From Gammaproteobacteria bacterium (GTDB lineage: Bacteria > Pseudomonadota > Gammaproteobacteria > JAABTG01), in assembly GCA_030066245.1 (NCBI GenBank), contig JASJBY010000062.1:1-16588 (forward strand): 16,588 nucleotides of DNA. Direction: 5' to 3'. Within the stretch, counting starts at the first letter, position 1; every line of letters begins with the position of its first letter. The position numbers were made by a program, and so were the translations under genes. Shown one piece after another: positions 8,173 to 15,793 of this stretch. The notes below the pieces were generated by a model. It was not told the DNA's origin. It saw only the letters and a program-made list of their open reading frames with translations, and made no database searches.

Positions 8173-8547
8173 GTGAGTCAGATACTTGCCATCGCGGCCG
8201 GTGGCGCCGTCGGCGCGTTGCTCCGATTCTGGATGGCTACCGGGATCTACGCCTGGCTCGGACGGGACTTTCCCTACGGAACGCTAGCGGTGAATGCTCT
8301 CGGCTCGTTGCTCATGGGCGGGCTGTATGTGCTGCTTATCGAGCGAGGCGGGGTGGGCGTCGAGTGGCGCGCCGCTATTCTTGTCGGGCTGCTGGGCGCG
8401 TTTACCACGTTCTCGACGTTTTCCATCGAAACCCTGGAGCTCATAGAAGCCAGGGAGCACGATAAGGCGATACTGAACATCAGCCTCAGCGTGTCCGTGT
8501 GCCTGCTGGCGGTGTGGATAGGACTGGCGACCGGGAGAAGGCTGTGA
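8173..8547 (+). CDS. crcB: Fluoride ion channel CrcB (Fluc family)
   Basis: A 124-aa four-helix membrane protein of normal length for Fluc, which exports fluoride as a dual-topology dimer. Signature blocks: GGAVGALLRFW at 10-20, GTLAVNALGSLLMG at 36-49 including the conserved N41, and GLLGAFTTFSTFS at 72-84, which holds the phenylalanines that line the pores and the central TTFSTF. The start is GTG at 8173, with AGGGAG ten bases upstream. It lies 53 bp after rarA and overlaps the DUF190 start by a GTGA junction. I see no fluoride-riboswitch-like sequence ahead of it, so it is probably expressed from the rarA side rather than induced by fluoride. Confidence 0.95.
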   Translation: MSQILAIAAGGAVGALLRFWMATGIYAWLGRDFPYGTLAVNALGSLLMGGLYVLLIERGGVGVEWRAAILVGLLGAFTTFSTFSIETLELIEAREHDKAILNISLSVSVCLLAVWIGLATGRRL

Positions 8548-8882
8548 CATCCGCGCAGGTCACCATGGTGCGCATCTATCTCACCGAGAGCCAGGGGCTG
8601 AAGGAACTGCTTTCTTACCTGCACGATGAAAGCAGGGTGCGGGGCGTGACCGTATTCAGGGCCATCTCCGGATTCGGCCGCTCCGGGGTGGTGCATTCCT
8701 CACGGCTGCTCTACGGTGCCCTCGACCTGCCGGTAGCCGTGGAGTTCTTCGACGAACCCGACAGGGTGTCAGAAATCCTGCCTCAGGTGCGTACTTTGGT
8801 CGAGCCGTGGCACATCGTCACCTGGCCCGCCGAGATCCCGGACCTGGACCAGAGCAGCACGGACTCGGAAGACGACCCGTAG
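8544..8882 (+). CDS. DUF190 family (PII-like) protein
   Basis: A 112-aa cytoplasmic protein of the DUF190 family (PF02641), which has the ferredoxin-like fold of PII signalling proteins. Diagnostic stretches are MVRIYLTESQGLKELLSYLH near the N-terminus, GVTVFRAISGFGRSGVVHSS in the middle (the GxTVxRGIxGFG family block, here with A for the second G), and DLPVAVEFFDEPDRVSEILP towards the end. I chose the GTG at 8544, which shares bases with the crcB TGA stop (GTGA) and has GGGAG six bases upstream; the ATG at 8565 is an alternative giving 105 aa. The overlap points to translational coupling with CrcB. DUF190 next to crcB is a recurrent arrangement as I recall, and a nucleotide-sensing role has been suggested by fold only. 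Ligand and partner are unknown. The acidic tail DLDQSSTDSEDDP is likely disordered. Confidence 0.9.
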   Translation: MTSAQVTMVRIYLTESQGLKELLSYLHDESRVRGVTVFRAISGFGRSGVVHSSRLLYGALDLPVAVEFFDEPDRVSEILPQVRTLVEPWHIVTWPAEIPDLDQSSTDSEDDP

Positions 8883-8916
8883 GCCGTGGCGTCGCAACTC
8901 AGATTATCGACCCGAC

Positions 8917-10188
8917 ATGCTTGACCCTCGACGTCTCCGCAACGAATTGCCGAACATGGCCTCTCAGCTCGCCCGGCGCGGTTTCACCCTGGACACCGAG
9001 CGGCTGAGCCAGCTGGAGGCCGAGCGAAAGCACATCCAGGTGCGCACCCAGGAATTGCAGACCGAGCGCAATGCGCGCTCCAAGGGCATTGGCAAAGCCA
9101 AGGCGGCGGGGGAGGACATCGCGCCCCAGCGTGCAGAGGTCTCGCGCCTGGGCGACCAGCTCAGGGAGGCCGAGAGCGGGCTTGCCCGGATCCAGGCCGA
9201 GTTGGACCAGATCCTTCTAGAGATCCCAAACATACCCCACGAGAGCGTGCCCGTCGGCAAGGATGAGTCGGCTAACGCAGAAATGCGGCGCTGGGGGGAA
9301 CTTCCTCACTTTGACTTCGAGCCCAAGGACCATGTGGACTTGGGCGCGGATCTGGGCATGCTCGATTTCGACACGGCAGCAAAGATCTCCGGGAGCCGGT
9401 TCGCGCTCATCTCCGGACCTCTGGCGACGCTGCATCGGGCCCTCATCCAGTTCATGCTGAACCTTCACACTGGGCAGCACGGGTACGAGGAGGTCTACGT
9501 TCCCTTCTTGGTGAACAGCGCCAGTCTCCGCGGCACGGGTCAGCTACCCAAGTTCAAGGCGGACCTGTTCCATGTGGCGGAGCAGGATTACTACCTGATC
9601 CCGACAGCGGAGGTACCTGTGACCAACATCGGCCGGGACCATATCTTCGCAGCCGAAGAACTGCCCCGACGGTTCGTATGCCACACGCCCTGTTTCCGCA
9701 GTGAAGCGGGTTCTTACGGGAAGGACACCCGCGGCATGATACGGCAGCATCAGTTCGAGAAAGTGGAGCTGGTGCAGCTGGTTAAGCCCGAGAACTCCTA
9801 CGAGGCACTGGAAGCGCTCACGTCCCACGCAGAGAAAGTGCTGCAGCTGCTCGGGCTGCCATACAGAGTTGTGACGCTGTGCACCGGGGACCTGGGATTC
9901 TCGGCGGCAAAAACCTACGACCTGGAGGTGTGGCTGCCGGGACAGCGGCGATACCGTGAGATTTCCTCCTGCAGCAACTTCGAGGACTTTCAGTCGCGGC
10001 GCATGAAGGCCCGCTGGCGTAACCCGGAGACCGGGAAGCCCGAACCGGTGCATACGCTCAACGGCTCGGGTGTCGCGGTGGGCCGAGCGCTGGTGGCGGT
10101 GATGGAAAACTATCAGGACGGGAAGGGCCGCGTCCGGGTGCCGGAGGCGCTTAGGCCCTATGTCAGTGATCGCGAGGTCATCGGCTAA
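8917..10188 (+). CDS. serS: Seryl-tRNA synthetase (SerRS)
   Basis: A 423-aa class II aminoacyl-tRNA synthetase that charges tRNA-Ser (and tRNA-Sec where present). The start MLDPRRLRNELPNMASQLARRGF is the standard SerRS N-terminus, followed by the long antiparallel coiled coil (about residues 30-105), rich in Glu, Arg, Lys and Gln, that grips the tRNA long arm. In the catalytic domain, motif 2 is CFRSEAGSYGKDTRGMIRQH from residue 259 and motif 3 includes GRALVAVMENYQ from residue 389; the serine-site TAEVPVTN precedes motif 2. Length and motifs are normal. The ribosome site before the ATG at 8917 is weak. It ends convergent with the 59-aa membrane protein gene, 17 bases away, with the small inverted repeat TGGTCT-TC-AGACCA (10200-10213) at the junction. 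Confidence 0.98.
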   Translation: MLDPRRLRNELPNMASQLARRGFTLDTERLSQLEAERKHIQVRTQELQTERNARSKGIGKAKAAGEDIAPQRAEVSRLGDQLREAESGLARIQAELDQILLEIPNIPHESVPVGKDESANAEMRRWGELPHFDFEPKDHVDLGADLGMLDFDTAAKISGSRFALISGPLATLHRALIQFMLNLHTGQHGYEEVYVPFLVNSASLRGTGQLPKFKADLFHVAEQDYYLIPTAEVPVTNIGRDHIFAAEELPRRFVCHTPCFRSEAGSYGKDTRGMIRQHQFEKVELVQLVKPENSYEALEALTSHAEKVLQLLGLPYRVVTLCTGDLGFSAAKTYDLEVWLPGQRRYREISSCSNFEDFQSRRMKARWRNPETGKPEPVHTLNGSGVAVGRALVAVMENYQDGKGRVRVPEALRPYVSDREVIG

Positions 10189-10205
10189 CCTCGAGCGGCT
10201 GGTCT

Positions 10206-10385
10206 TCAGACCATCATAATCAGCAGCACCACGAAGCCGGCCACCAGAGCAATCGGGATTAGAAAGGCACGCCAATCGTCTCCGCTCCCCTTGGGACTCT
10301 GGGTCAGCATTTGTTTAGCCCGAGGAAACAGCACTACGAGCATGAGCCCTAGCACCAGGGCTGAGCCCAACTTCAACCAATCCAT
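10206..10385 (-). CDS. Small two-helix membrane protein, 59 aa, unknown function
   Basis: An ATG at 10383-10385 opens 59 codons to TGA at 10206-10208. The product has two hydrophobic segments: about residues 5-20 (KLGSALVLGLMLVVLF) and 40-58 (FLIPIALVAGFVVLLIMM). They are joined by a short polar linker with PRAKQMLTQSPKGSGDDW, so it looks like a helical hairpin with a positively charged loop. This pattern is not expected of a chance reading frame, and I recall similar short conserved hypothetical proteins in gammaproteobacteria, though I cannot name a family. It lies downstream of the yccA-like gene on the same strand, but a strong terminator stands between them, so it may have its own promoter, which I cannot identify. 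The ribosome site is weak (GGCGG). It ends facing serS. Confidence 0.72.
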   Translation of the reverse strand: MDWLKLGSALVLGLMLVVLFPRAKQMLTQSPKGSGDDWRAFLIPIALVAGFVVLLIMMV

Positions 10386-10419
10386 AGAGAACCGCCGATT
10401 CGAGGGGAAAAACGCAAAT

Positions 10420-10444
10420 AAAAACCCCCGGCGACAGCCGGGGG
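10420..10444 (-). terminator. Rho-independent terminator of the yccA-like gene
   Basis: On the minus strand, CCCCCGGC pairs perfectly with GCCGGGGG (8 bp) around a four-base loop (TGTC in transcript sense), and five U residues follow directly (complement of A at 10420-10424), with further U-rich sequence after. It lies 38 bases beyond the yccA-like stop codon. It is the clearest terminator in the window. Confidence 0.92.
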
Positions 10445-10482
10445 CCTAAGCAGAATCAACGTAATTTTGCTGAGCGTCTCAA

Positions 10483-11151
10483 TCAATCATCCCCGGACAT
10501 AATGCCGAGCAAAGCGAGCAGATTGACAAAAATGTTGTAGATGCTCAGATACAGGCTGATAGTGGCCAATACGTAGTTGGTCTCCCCGCCATTAATCAGA
10601 CGGCTTGTATCGTAAAGAATAAAGCCGCTCATGATCATAATGACCGCCGCGGAGATGGTTAGACTCAGCGCGGGTATGGCGAGAAATATGTTAGCTAGCG
10701 CGGCCGCGAGGACAACCAGGAAGCCTACGAAGAGAAAGCCGCCTAGAAAGCTGAAGTCGCGGCGAGTGGTCAACGCATAGCCCGAAAGGCCCAGGAAAAT
10801 GACGCCCGTTCCGCCCAAGGCCGTAGCTACAACCTGCGGACCGTTAGCCATGGCCAGGTAGTAGTTGAGCATCGGGCCCAACCCGAAGCCGAGCAAGCCG
10901 GTGATGCCGAAGACCGTCAACAACCCCGATGCCGAGTTTGCCGTCCGGGGTAAGACCAGCCATATCAGCAGGAAGGCGCCACCGACTGTCAGTAGCTGCG
11001 TCATGGGGGGCGGCTGCACCGCCATGGAAACCCCTGCCATCAGAGCGCTGAAAAGGAGCGTCATGGACAGCAAGGTGTAGGTATTGCGTATGACCTTGTT
11101 GGTGGCGAGTACCGACTCGCGGGGTCTGGCGACAGCGTAACCTTGGTTCAT
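10483..11151 (-). CDS. yccA: Bax inhibitor-1 / YccA family membrane protein
   Basis: A 222-aa inner-membrane protein with about seven hydrophobic helices, the size of E. coli YccA (219 aa). The N-terminus has a short polar stretch and then VLATNKVIRNTYTLLSMTLLF, as in YccA. The C-terminal part holds the family signature FILYDTSRLINGGETNYVLA followed by SLYLSIYNIFVNLLALLG, with the conserved aspartates of the TMBIM/BI-1 family in YDTS and at the end (SGDD). YccA is a substrate and modulator of the FtsH–HflKC protease; related BI-1 proteins act as pH-dependent calcium leaks. The ATG at 11149-11151 has AAGGAG ten bases upstream, a promoter about 75 bases further up and a terminator just after the stop, so it is a single-gene transcript. 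Assignment to YccA rather than the paralog YbhL rests on overall resemblance. Confidence 0.92.
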   Translation of the reverse strand: MNQGYAVARPRESVLATNKVIRNTYTLLSMTLLFSALMAGVSMAVQPPPMTQLLTVGGAFLLIWLVLPRTANSASGLLTVFGITGLLGFGLGPMLNYYLAMANGPQVVATALGGTGVIFLGLSGYALTTRRDFSFLGGFLFVGFLVVLAAALANIFLAIPALSLTISAAVIMIMSGFILYDTSRLINGGETNYVLATISLYLSIYNIFVNLLALLGIMSGDD

Positions 11152-11225
11152 CTATGTATAACTCCTTAAATTCCCGAAACTTAACGTGCCAATTGTGACA
11201 TCGCCTAACGATAAAAGTTCTGACG

Positions 11226-11253
11226 ATCATACCTATCGGCGCTGGAATATCAA
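11226..11253 (-). promoter_or_regulatory. Sigma70-like promoter for yccA
   Basis: Reading the minus strand, TTGATA (11253-11248) is followed after 16 bases by TATGAT (11231-11226). Each hexamer differs from the sigma70 consensus by only one base. Transcription would begin near 11220, giving a leader of about 70 bases before the yccA ATG. Confidence 0.7.
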
Positions 11254-11565
11254 CATAGCAGACGGGAGCGCCACAGGCACTGCGCCGTGCTCATCGCGCA
11301 GCGTCCTCGCTGGCACAGAACGGCATGCTTCGCTGAGCCCGGACGGCGCACCCAGCGACTTCCGCGGCGAACGCCCGTGCCCGCGGAGAAAGTTTGCCAT
11401 GCGCCGCTTCCACGGAGTTGATGTGCCGATAGAAGATGAGGCAGGATACGGTCTTCGCGACGTGAGGAGCCGGTGGCTTGTCGGGAGCACGCTGACCGCG
11501 AGGCCAAGCCGATGGCGCCGCATTGAGTGCCGTAAGGCGGGTCAGGATAGCCCGAGGCGGTCGTA

Positions 11566-11587
11566 GACAGGGACGACCGTCCCTGTC
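11566..11587. promoter_or_regulatory. Perfect 22-bp palindrome upstream of pntA
   Basis: GACAGGGACG, two bases (AC), then CGTCCCTGTC: 10-bp arms with no mismatch, ending 80 bases before the pntA start. The geometry suits a dimeric regulator's operator or a leader hairpin. No T-run follows, so it is not a terminator. I do not recognise the regulator. Confidence 0.55.
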
Positions 11588-11667
11588 GACGGGCATCCAC
11601 CTGCGCTCTACTTTTCACCGCAGGCTCATCTTCAAACAGGATGAGCCAGCACAGAGGTGAGCAAGTC

Positions 11668-13239
11668 ATGAAGATAGGCATCCCCAAGGAAATCCACGCC
11701 CAAGAGCGACGTGTCGCTGCGACGCCGGAAACGGTGGCCCAGTTCCGGAAGCTCGGTTTTTCCGTGACCATCGAGACAAACGCGGGCACGGCAGCGAACT
11801 TCTCCGACGATGCCTACCGGGAGGAAGGAGCCGAGGTGCTGGAGGATACCCGGGCACTCTGGTCTCAAGCGGACATCATCCTCAAGGTCCGCGCTCCCGA
11901 GCCCCATCCCACGCTTGGGGTGCACGAGGCGGAATTGCTGCAGGAAGGGGACACACTGATCAGCTTCATCTGGCCTGCTCAGAATCCTGAGCTGATGGAC
12001 AGACTGGCGGCGCGCAAGGCCACCGTCCTGGCCATGGACAGCGTGCCACGCATCTCGCGCGCCCAGAAGCTGGATGCCTTGAGCTCCATGGCCAACATCG
12101 CCGGGTACCGCGCCGTGGTCGAGGCCGCGACTCAGTTCGGCCGTTTCTTCACTGGCCAGATCACGGCGGCAGGAAAGGTGCCGCCGGCCAAGGTGCTGGT
12201 CATCGGCGCAGGTGTGGCGGGTCTGGCGGCCATTGGGGCAGCCGGCAGCATGGGCGCCATAGTGCGCGCCTTCGACACCCGCCCGGAGGTCAAGGAGCAG
12301 GTGGAGAGCATGGGAGCGGAGTTCCTCCTGCTGGATTTCAAGGAAGAGGGCGCGGGTGCCGGCGGCTACGCCAAGGTGATGAGTCCCGAGTTCATTAAGG
12401 CCGAGATGGACCTGTTCGCCCGCCAGGCCATGGAAGTGGATATCATCATCACGACCGCCTTGATTCCGGGCAAACCGGCCCCCGAGCTCATCACTTCCGG
12501 CATGGTGGAATCCATGCGCGACGGCAGCGTCATCGTCGATCTGGCCGCGGAGCAAGGGGGTAACTGCGCCCTCACCGAGCCCGGAGAGGTGGTGGTCCGA
12601 CACGGGGTCACCCTCATCGGCTATACCGATTTACCCAGTCGCTTATCCACCCAGTCCAGCCAGCTTTACGGAACCAACCTGCGCCACCTGCTGAGCGACA
12701 TGTGCCCCGAAAAGGACGGCCGCTTGACGGTTGACATGGAGGACGAGGTCATTCGGGGCGCTACGGTCATCAAGGAAGGCCAGATAACCTGGCCACCGCC
12801 TGCCCCTAAAATCCAGGCCACCCCCCCGGCGGCAGCCCAGACACCGGCCACTCCCGAACCTGTGAAGGCGCCCGCGAAACAATCCGCGAAGCGCAAGGGC
12901 TGGGGTGGCGTGATCCTGTTGGCCGTGGGCGGGCTGTTGCTGTTCGGGCTCGGCATGGTGGCGCCGCCCGATTTCCTGGCGCACTTCACCGTGTTCGTAC
13001 TGGCCATTTTCGTGGGATACATGGTGATTTGGAACGTCACGCCCGCCCTGCACACTCCGCTCATGAGCGTGACGAACGCTATTAGCGGAATCATCGTCGT
13101 CGGGGCGTTGCTGCAGATCGGCGGACCGCTGGACAGCCCCGTGACCATTCTGGCCGGCATCGCCATCCTCATTGCAACCATCAACGTATTCGGTGGGTTC
13201 CTTGTAACCCAGCGCATGCTGCGCATGTTCAGAAAATAA
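11668..13239 (+). CDS. pntA: NAD(P) transhydrogenase subunit alpha (PntA)
   Basis: The 523-aa alpha subunit of the proton-translocating transhydrogenase, which makes NADPH from NADH using the proton gradient. The NAD(H)-binding domain I spans about 1-380: it begins MKIGIPKEIHAQERRVAATP, has R128, Q133, D136 and S139 matching the substrate loop known in Rhodospirillum rubrum domain I, and the Rossmann motif GAGVAG at 180-185. An Ala/Pro/Lys-rich linker (about 385-412) leads to four membrane helices at the C-terminus, so this is the E. coli-type alpha subunit (510 aa) carrying part of domain II rather than the split three-gene form. I chose ATG 11668 over 11641 because AGAGGTGA precedes it at good spacing and the family start is MKIGIP. 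pntB follows after 10 bp. Confidence 0.97.
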   Translation: MKIGIPKEIHAQERRVAATPETVAQFRKLGFSVTIETNAGTAANFSDDAYREEGAEVLEDTRALWSQADIILKVRAPEPHPTLGVHEAELLQEGDTLISFIWPAQNPELMDRLAARKATVLAMDSVPRISRAQKLDALSSMANIAGYRAVVEAATQFGRFFTGQITAAGKVPPAKVLVIGAGVAGLAAIGAAGSMGAIVRAFDTRPEVKEQVESMGAEFLLLDFKEEGAGAGGYAKVMSPEFIKAEMDLFARQAMEVDIIITTALIPGKPAPELITSGMVESMRDGSVIVDLAAEQGGNCALTEPGEVVVRHGVTLIGYTDLPSRLSTQSSQLYGTNLRHLLSDMCPEKDGRLTVDMEDEVIRGATVIKEGQITWPPPAPKIQATPPAAAQTPATPEPVKAPAKQSAKRKGWGGVILLAVGGLLLFGLGMVAPPDFLAHFTVFVLAIFVGYMVIWNVTPALHTPLMSVTNAISGIIVVGALLQIGGPLDSPVTILAGIAILIATINVFGGFLVTQRMLRMFRK

Positions 13240-13249
13240 GGAAAACGCC

Positions 13250-14641
13250 ATGACGCAGGGAATACTGACCGCAGCCTACCTGGCCGCCAGCGTGCTGTTC
13301 ATCCTCGCCCTGGGCGGCTTGAGCCACCCGGAGACCGCTCGCCGGGGCAATCTCTACGGCATTATCGGAATGACGATAGCCCTGGTGGCCACCATCTGGG
13401 GCGCCCAGATCACAAGCTATGTGACACTGTTCAGTATCATGGCCATCAGCGCCATCATCGGCATCATCGTGGCCGCCCGGGTGCAGATGACGGCCATGCC
13501 CGAGCTCGTCGCCATGCTGCACAGCTTTGTCGGCCTGGCGGCGGTGCTGGTGGGCTTCGCCAGCTACATGGATCCCACCACTCACTACGAGGGCGTGGAA
13601 AAGACCATCCACGAAGTGGAGATCTTCCTGGGCGTCCTGATCGGCGCCGTCACCTTCACAGGCTCCGTGATCGCCTTCGGCAAGCTGCATGCGCTCATCA
13701 CCAGCAAACCCCTGTACCTGCCTGCCCGCCACTGGGTCAACCTGGCAGGCGGACTGGCCTGTATCTGGCTTGGTGTCGCGTTCGTCGGCGCGGAGAGCGT
13801 CCCTGCCGGCATGCTGCCGCTCCTGATCATGACCCTGATCGCATTTGCATTCGGTGTGCACATGGTGATGGCCATCGGTGGCGCAGACATGCCGGTGGTG
13901 ATCTCGATGCTCAATAGCTACTCGGGCTGGGCGGCGGCGGCAACCGGATTCATGCTCTCCAACGATTTGCTGATCATCGCCGGAGCCCTAGTCGGCAGTA
14001 GCGGCGCCATCCTCTCATACATCATGTGCCGAGCCATGAACCGGAAGTTCCTTGCCGTGATTGCGGGCGGCTTCGGCACCGCGGGGGGCGCCGCCACCAG
14101 CGCCGAGGGCGAGCAGGGGGAGGTGGTGTCCACGTCTGCCGAAGAGACGGCGCAGCTGCTGAGCGAAGCAAAGAACGTCATCATCGTGCCCGGATACGGC
14201 ATGGCGGTCGCCCAGGCGCAGCACACCATCCAGGACATTACCAAGAAGCTCCGGGACAAGGGCGTAAACGTACGTTTCGGCATCCACCCGGTAGCGGGCC
14301 GCATGCCGGGCCACATGAACGTCTTGCTGGCTGAAGCCAAGGTGCCCTACGACATCGTCCTGGAGATGGACGAGATCAACGAGGATTTCCCGGAAACGGA
14401 TGCCGTGCTGGTCATCGGCGCCAACGACATCGTGAATCCGTCGGCACAGACGGATCCCAATAGTCCCATCGCCGGGATGCCGGTGCTGGAAGTGTGGAAG
14501 GCAACCACCGTCGTGGTGATGAAGCGCAGCATGGCCACCGGCTACGCAGGCGTCAGCAATCCACTGTTCTTCCACGACAACACCCGCATGCTGTTCGGCG
14601 ATGCCAAGGCCAGCGTGGACGCCATTCTGGCAGGGGTCTAG
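13250..14641 (+). CDS. pntB: NAD(P) transhydrogenase subunit beta (PntB)
   Basis: The 463-aa beta subunit, almost the same length as E. coli PntB (462 aa). Residues 1 to about 270 are a run of membrane helices that complete the proton channel (domain II), with the conserved GGADMPVVISMLNSYSGWAAAA region, where the asparagine and serine residues belong to the proton path. Residues from about 300 form the NADPH-binding domain III: IIVPGYGMAVAQAQ with GYGMAV at 315-320, then RFGIHPVAGRMPGHMNVLLA, then VIGANDIVNPSAQTDPNSPI, and the C-terminal VMKRSMATGYAGVSNPLF, all diagnostic. TAAGGA before the ATG overlaps the end of pntA, so the two subunits are one operon. Confidence 0.98.
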   Translation: MTQGILTAAYLAASVLFILALGGLSHPETARRGNLYGIIGMTIALVATIWGAQITSYVTLFSIMAISAIIGIIVAARVQMTAMPELVAMLHSFVGLAAVLVGFASYMDPTTHYEGVEKTIHEVEIFLGVLIGAVTFTGSVIAFGKLHALITSKPLYLPARHWVNLAGGLACIWLGVAFVGAESVPAGMLPLLIMTLIAFAFGVHMVMAIGGADMPVVISMLNSYSGWAAAATGFMLSNDLLIIAGALVGSSGAILSYIMCRAMNRKFLAVIAGGFGTAGGAATSAEGEQGEVVSTSAEETAQLLSEAKNVIIVPGYGMAVAQAQHTIQDITKKLRDKGVNVRFGIHPVAGRMPGHMNVLLAEAKVPYDIVLEMDEINEDFPETDAVLVIGANDIVNPSAQTDPNSPIAGMPVLEVWKATTVVVMKRSMATGYAGVSNPLFFHDNTRMLFGDAKASVDAILAGV

Positions 14642-14710
14642 CCCGGATTCCTCAGTGCCCACGTTCTTCCGGATGATTGTCGCGTTGATGAGGCAGTAAC
14701 CTGTCTTCGT

Positions 14711-15793
14711 CTACCGGTTGGCGAGTGCCGCTGCCAGGAGTTCGGCCGTGAGCGCTGCGGTCGCAGCACTGCCCTCGGGGCTGAAGTGGACGCCGTCACG
14801 AAAAAACTCCAACCGATTCGAGAGTGCCGCGTTCATGTCCAGCAGATGCATGCCTGACTCGATCGCCACGCGCGTGACGATAGCATCAACCGTCGTCAGC
14901 GCCTCACGGCGCTGCTCGGCGGTGAGCTGAAGATTCCGCTGGGCATAGTCCGCCACATCGACCCCTGCTTCCGTGGTACCTGAAGCGAGCGTGGCCTGGC
15001 GGCAGAAGACGCCCACCGCTCCGATTTCGTCAATCATCCGGGCCAACAGCTTCATGTTGATCTCGAACTGGCGCGGTCCGGCCGAACCCATGGATACGCT
15101 CCCTGGAGATGGCGTCCAATCCCAGCGGCGAACGGCCTCGCTCGTCACCAGCACGTCGAGCAGCCGCGTGCGGACGAGCCGGTAGATCGCTGAGCGTACG
15201 AGCAGCCGTTCCAGCCCACGTGGATACAGCCGCCAGTCACGCCCCATGAACATAGGCGTCGGCTCGGGCAGGCCGCGGTAGGGTTCCGCCGCAGAGATGC
15301 GGGTAAAGTACTTCGCGTCATTCCACCCGTGACACACCACGACCGCGTCCAGGTCCAGGGTCCAGAGATCCGTTGCCAGCTTGGAAAGCGAGTCGAACGA
15401 CGTGTTGCCGGGTACGGCCGCATTGATCACCTCGACAGCACGGCCGCCCGCGCGTAACAACGCCCCGGTGCGAGCCGGCCAGTCACCGCCGTGGTAATCG
15501 AATACCTGCGAGCCACCCAGGAACGCAATGCGCGTAACGCCGGCGACTTTGTCCGGCGCGATCTCGGGACCGCGAAAACCACGCGAGTTGATGTAAAGCG
15601 GCTCCTCACCGTCGCGCAGCACCCGCTTTGGCACGAGCCGGTAGCCAGCGTAGTGGTTGTACGTGTGCACGAGTGACCGATCACGCTGGTCGGCGAGCGT
15701 CGGCACGCGCTGAGTGCGGGATAGGAAGACATCCACGACGACGATGCCGAGCACCAGGATCACCAGGCTCAGCAGCCATTCCCAGCGCCGCAC
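14711..15793 (-). CDS. Membrane-anchored SGNH/GDSL-type hydrolase-like protein
   Basis: I set the start at GTG 15791-15793, giving 360 aa, because a membrane anchor begins at once (RRWEWLLSLVILVLGIVVVDVFL, about 2-24). The longer open frame upstream is out of frame with the neighbouring gene and is compositionally unlike a protein N-terminus. The rest should lie outside the inner membrane. SGNH landmarks: block I IAFLGGSQVFDY with the candidate nucleophile S95 (GGS in place of GDS), block II glycine in NAAVPGNTSFDSL near 129, block III GWND at 156-159, and the catalytic D-x-x-H as D333 and H336 in DGVHFSPEG. The family includes esterases, lipases and polysaccharide O-acetylation enzymes; the TM-plus-SGNH form is common in cell-surface or exopolysaccharide settings, but the substrate cannot be told. 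It overlaps the upstream membrane-protein gene by 25 bases. Confidence 0.85.
   Translation of the reverse strand: MRRWEWLLSLVILVLGIVVVDVFLSRTQRVPTLADQRDRSLVHTYNHYAGYRLVPKRVLRDGEEPLYINSRGFRGPEIAPDKVAGVTRIAFLGGSQVFDYHGGDWPARTGALLRAGGRAVEVINAAVPGNTSFDSLSKLATDLWTLDLDAVVVCHGWNDAKYFTRISAAEPYRGLPEPTPMFMGRDWRLYPRGLERLLVRSAIYRLVRTRLLDVLVTSEAVRRWDWTPSPGSVSMGSAGPRQFEINMKLLARMIDEIGAVGVFCRQATLASGTTEAGVDVADYAQRNLQLTAEQRREALTTVDAIVTRVAIESGMHLLDMNAALSNRLEFFRDGVHFSPEGSAATAALTAELLAAALANR

Larger units (their letters stand above)
11152..11667. other. 516-bp divergent intergenic region between yccA and pntA
   Basis: No gene is apparent; short open frames on both strands here have no recognisable protein features. 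The left end carries the yccA ribosome site and promoter. The right end has a perfect 22-bp palindrome (11566-11587) and the pntA ribosome site. The middle (about 11260-11560) is GC-rich, with nothing I can identify. Confidence 0.7.

Noticed and set aside
10200..10213. TGGTCT-TC-AGACCA at the serS 3' end as a terminator
   Set aside because: A 6-bp stem with a 2-base loop is unlikely to be stable, and no T-run follows.
11632..12603. A 323-codon minus-strand frame opposite pntA
   Set aside because: It is an antisense shadow of pntA; the His/Asp/Gly-rich translation shows no protein family features.
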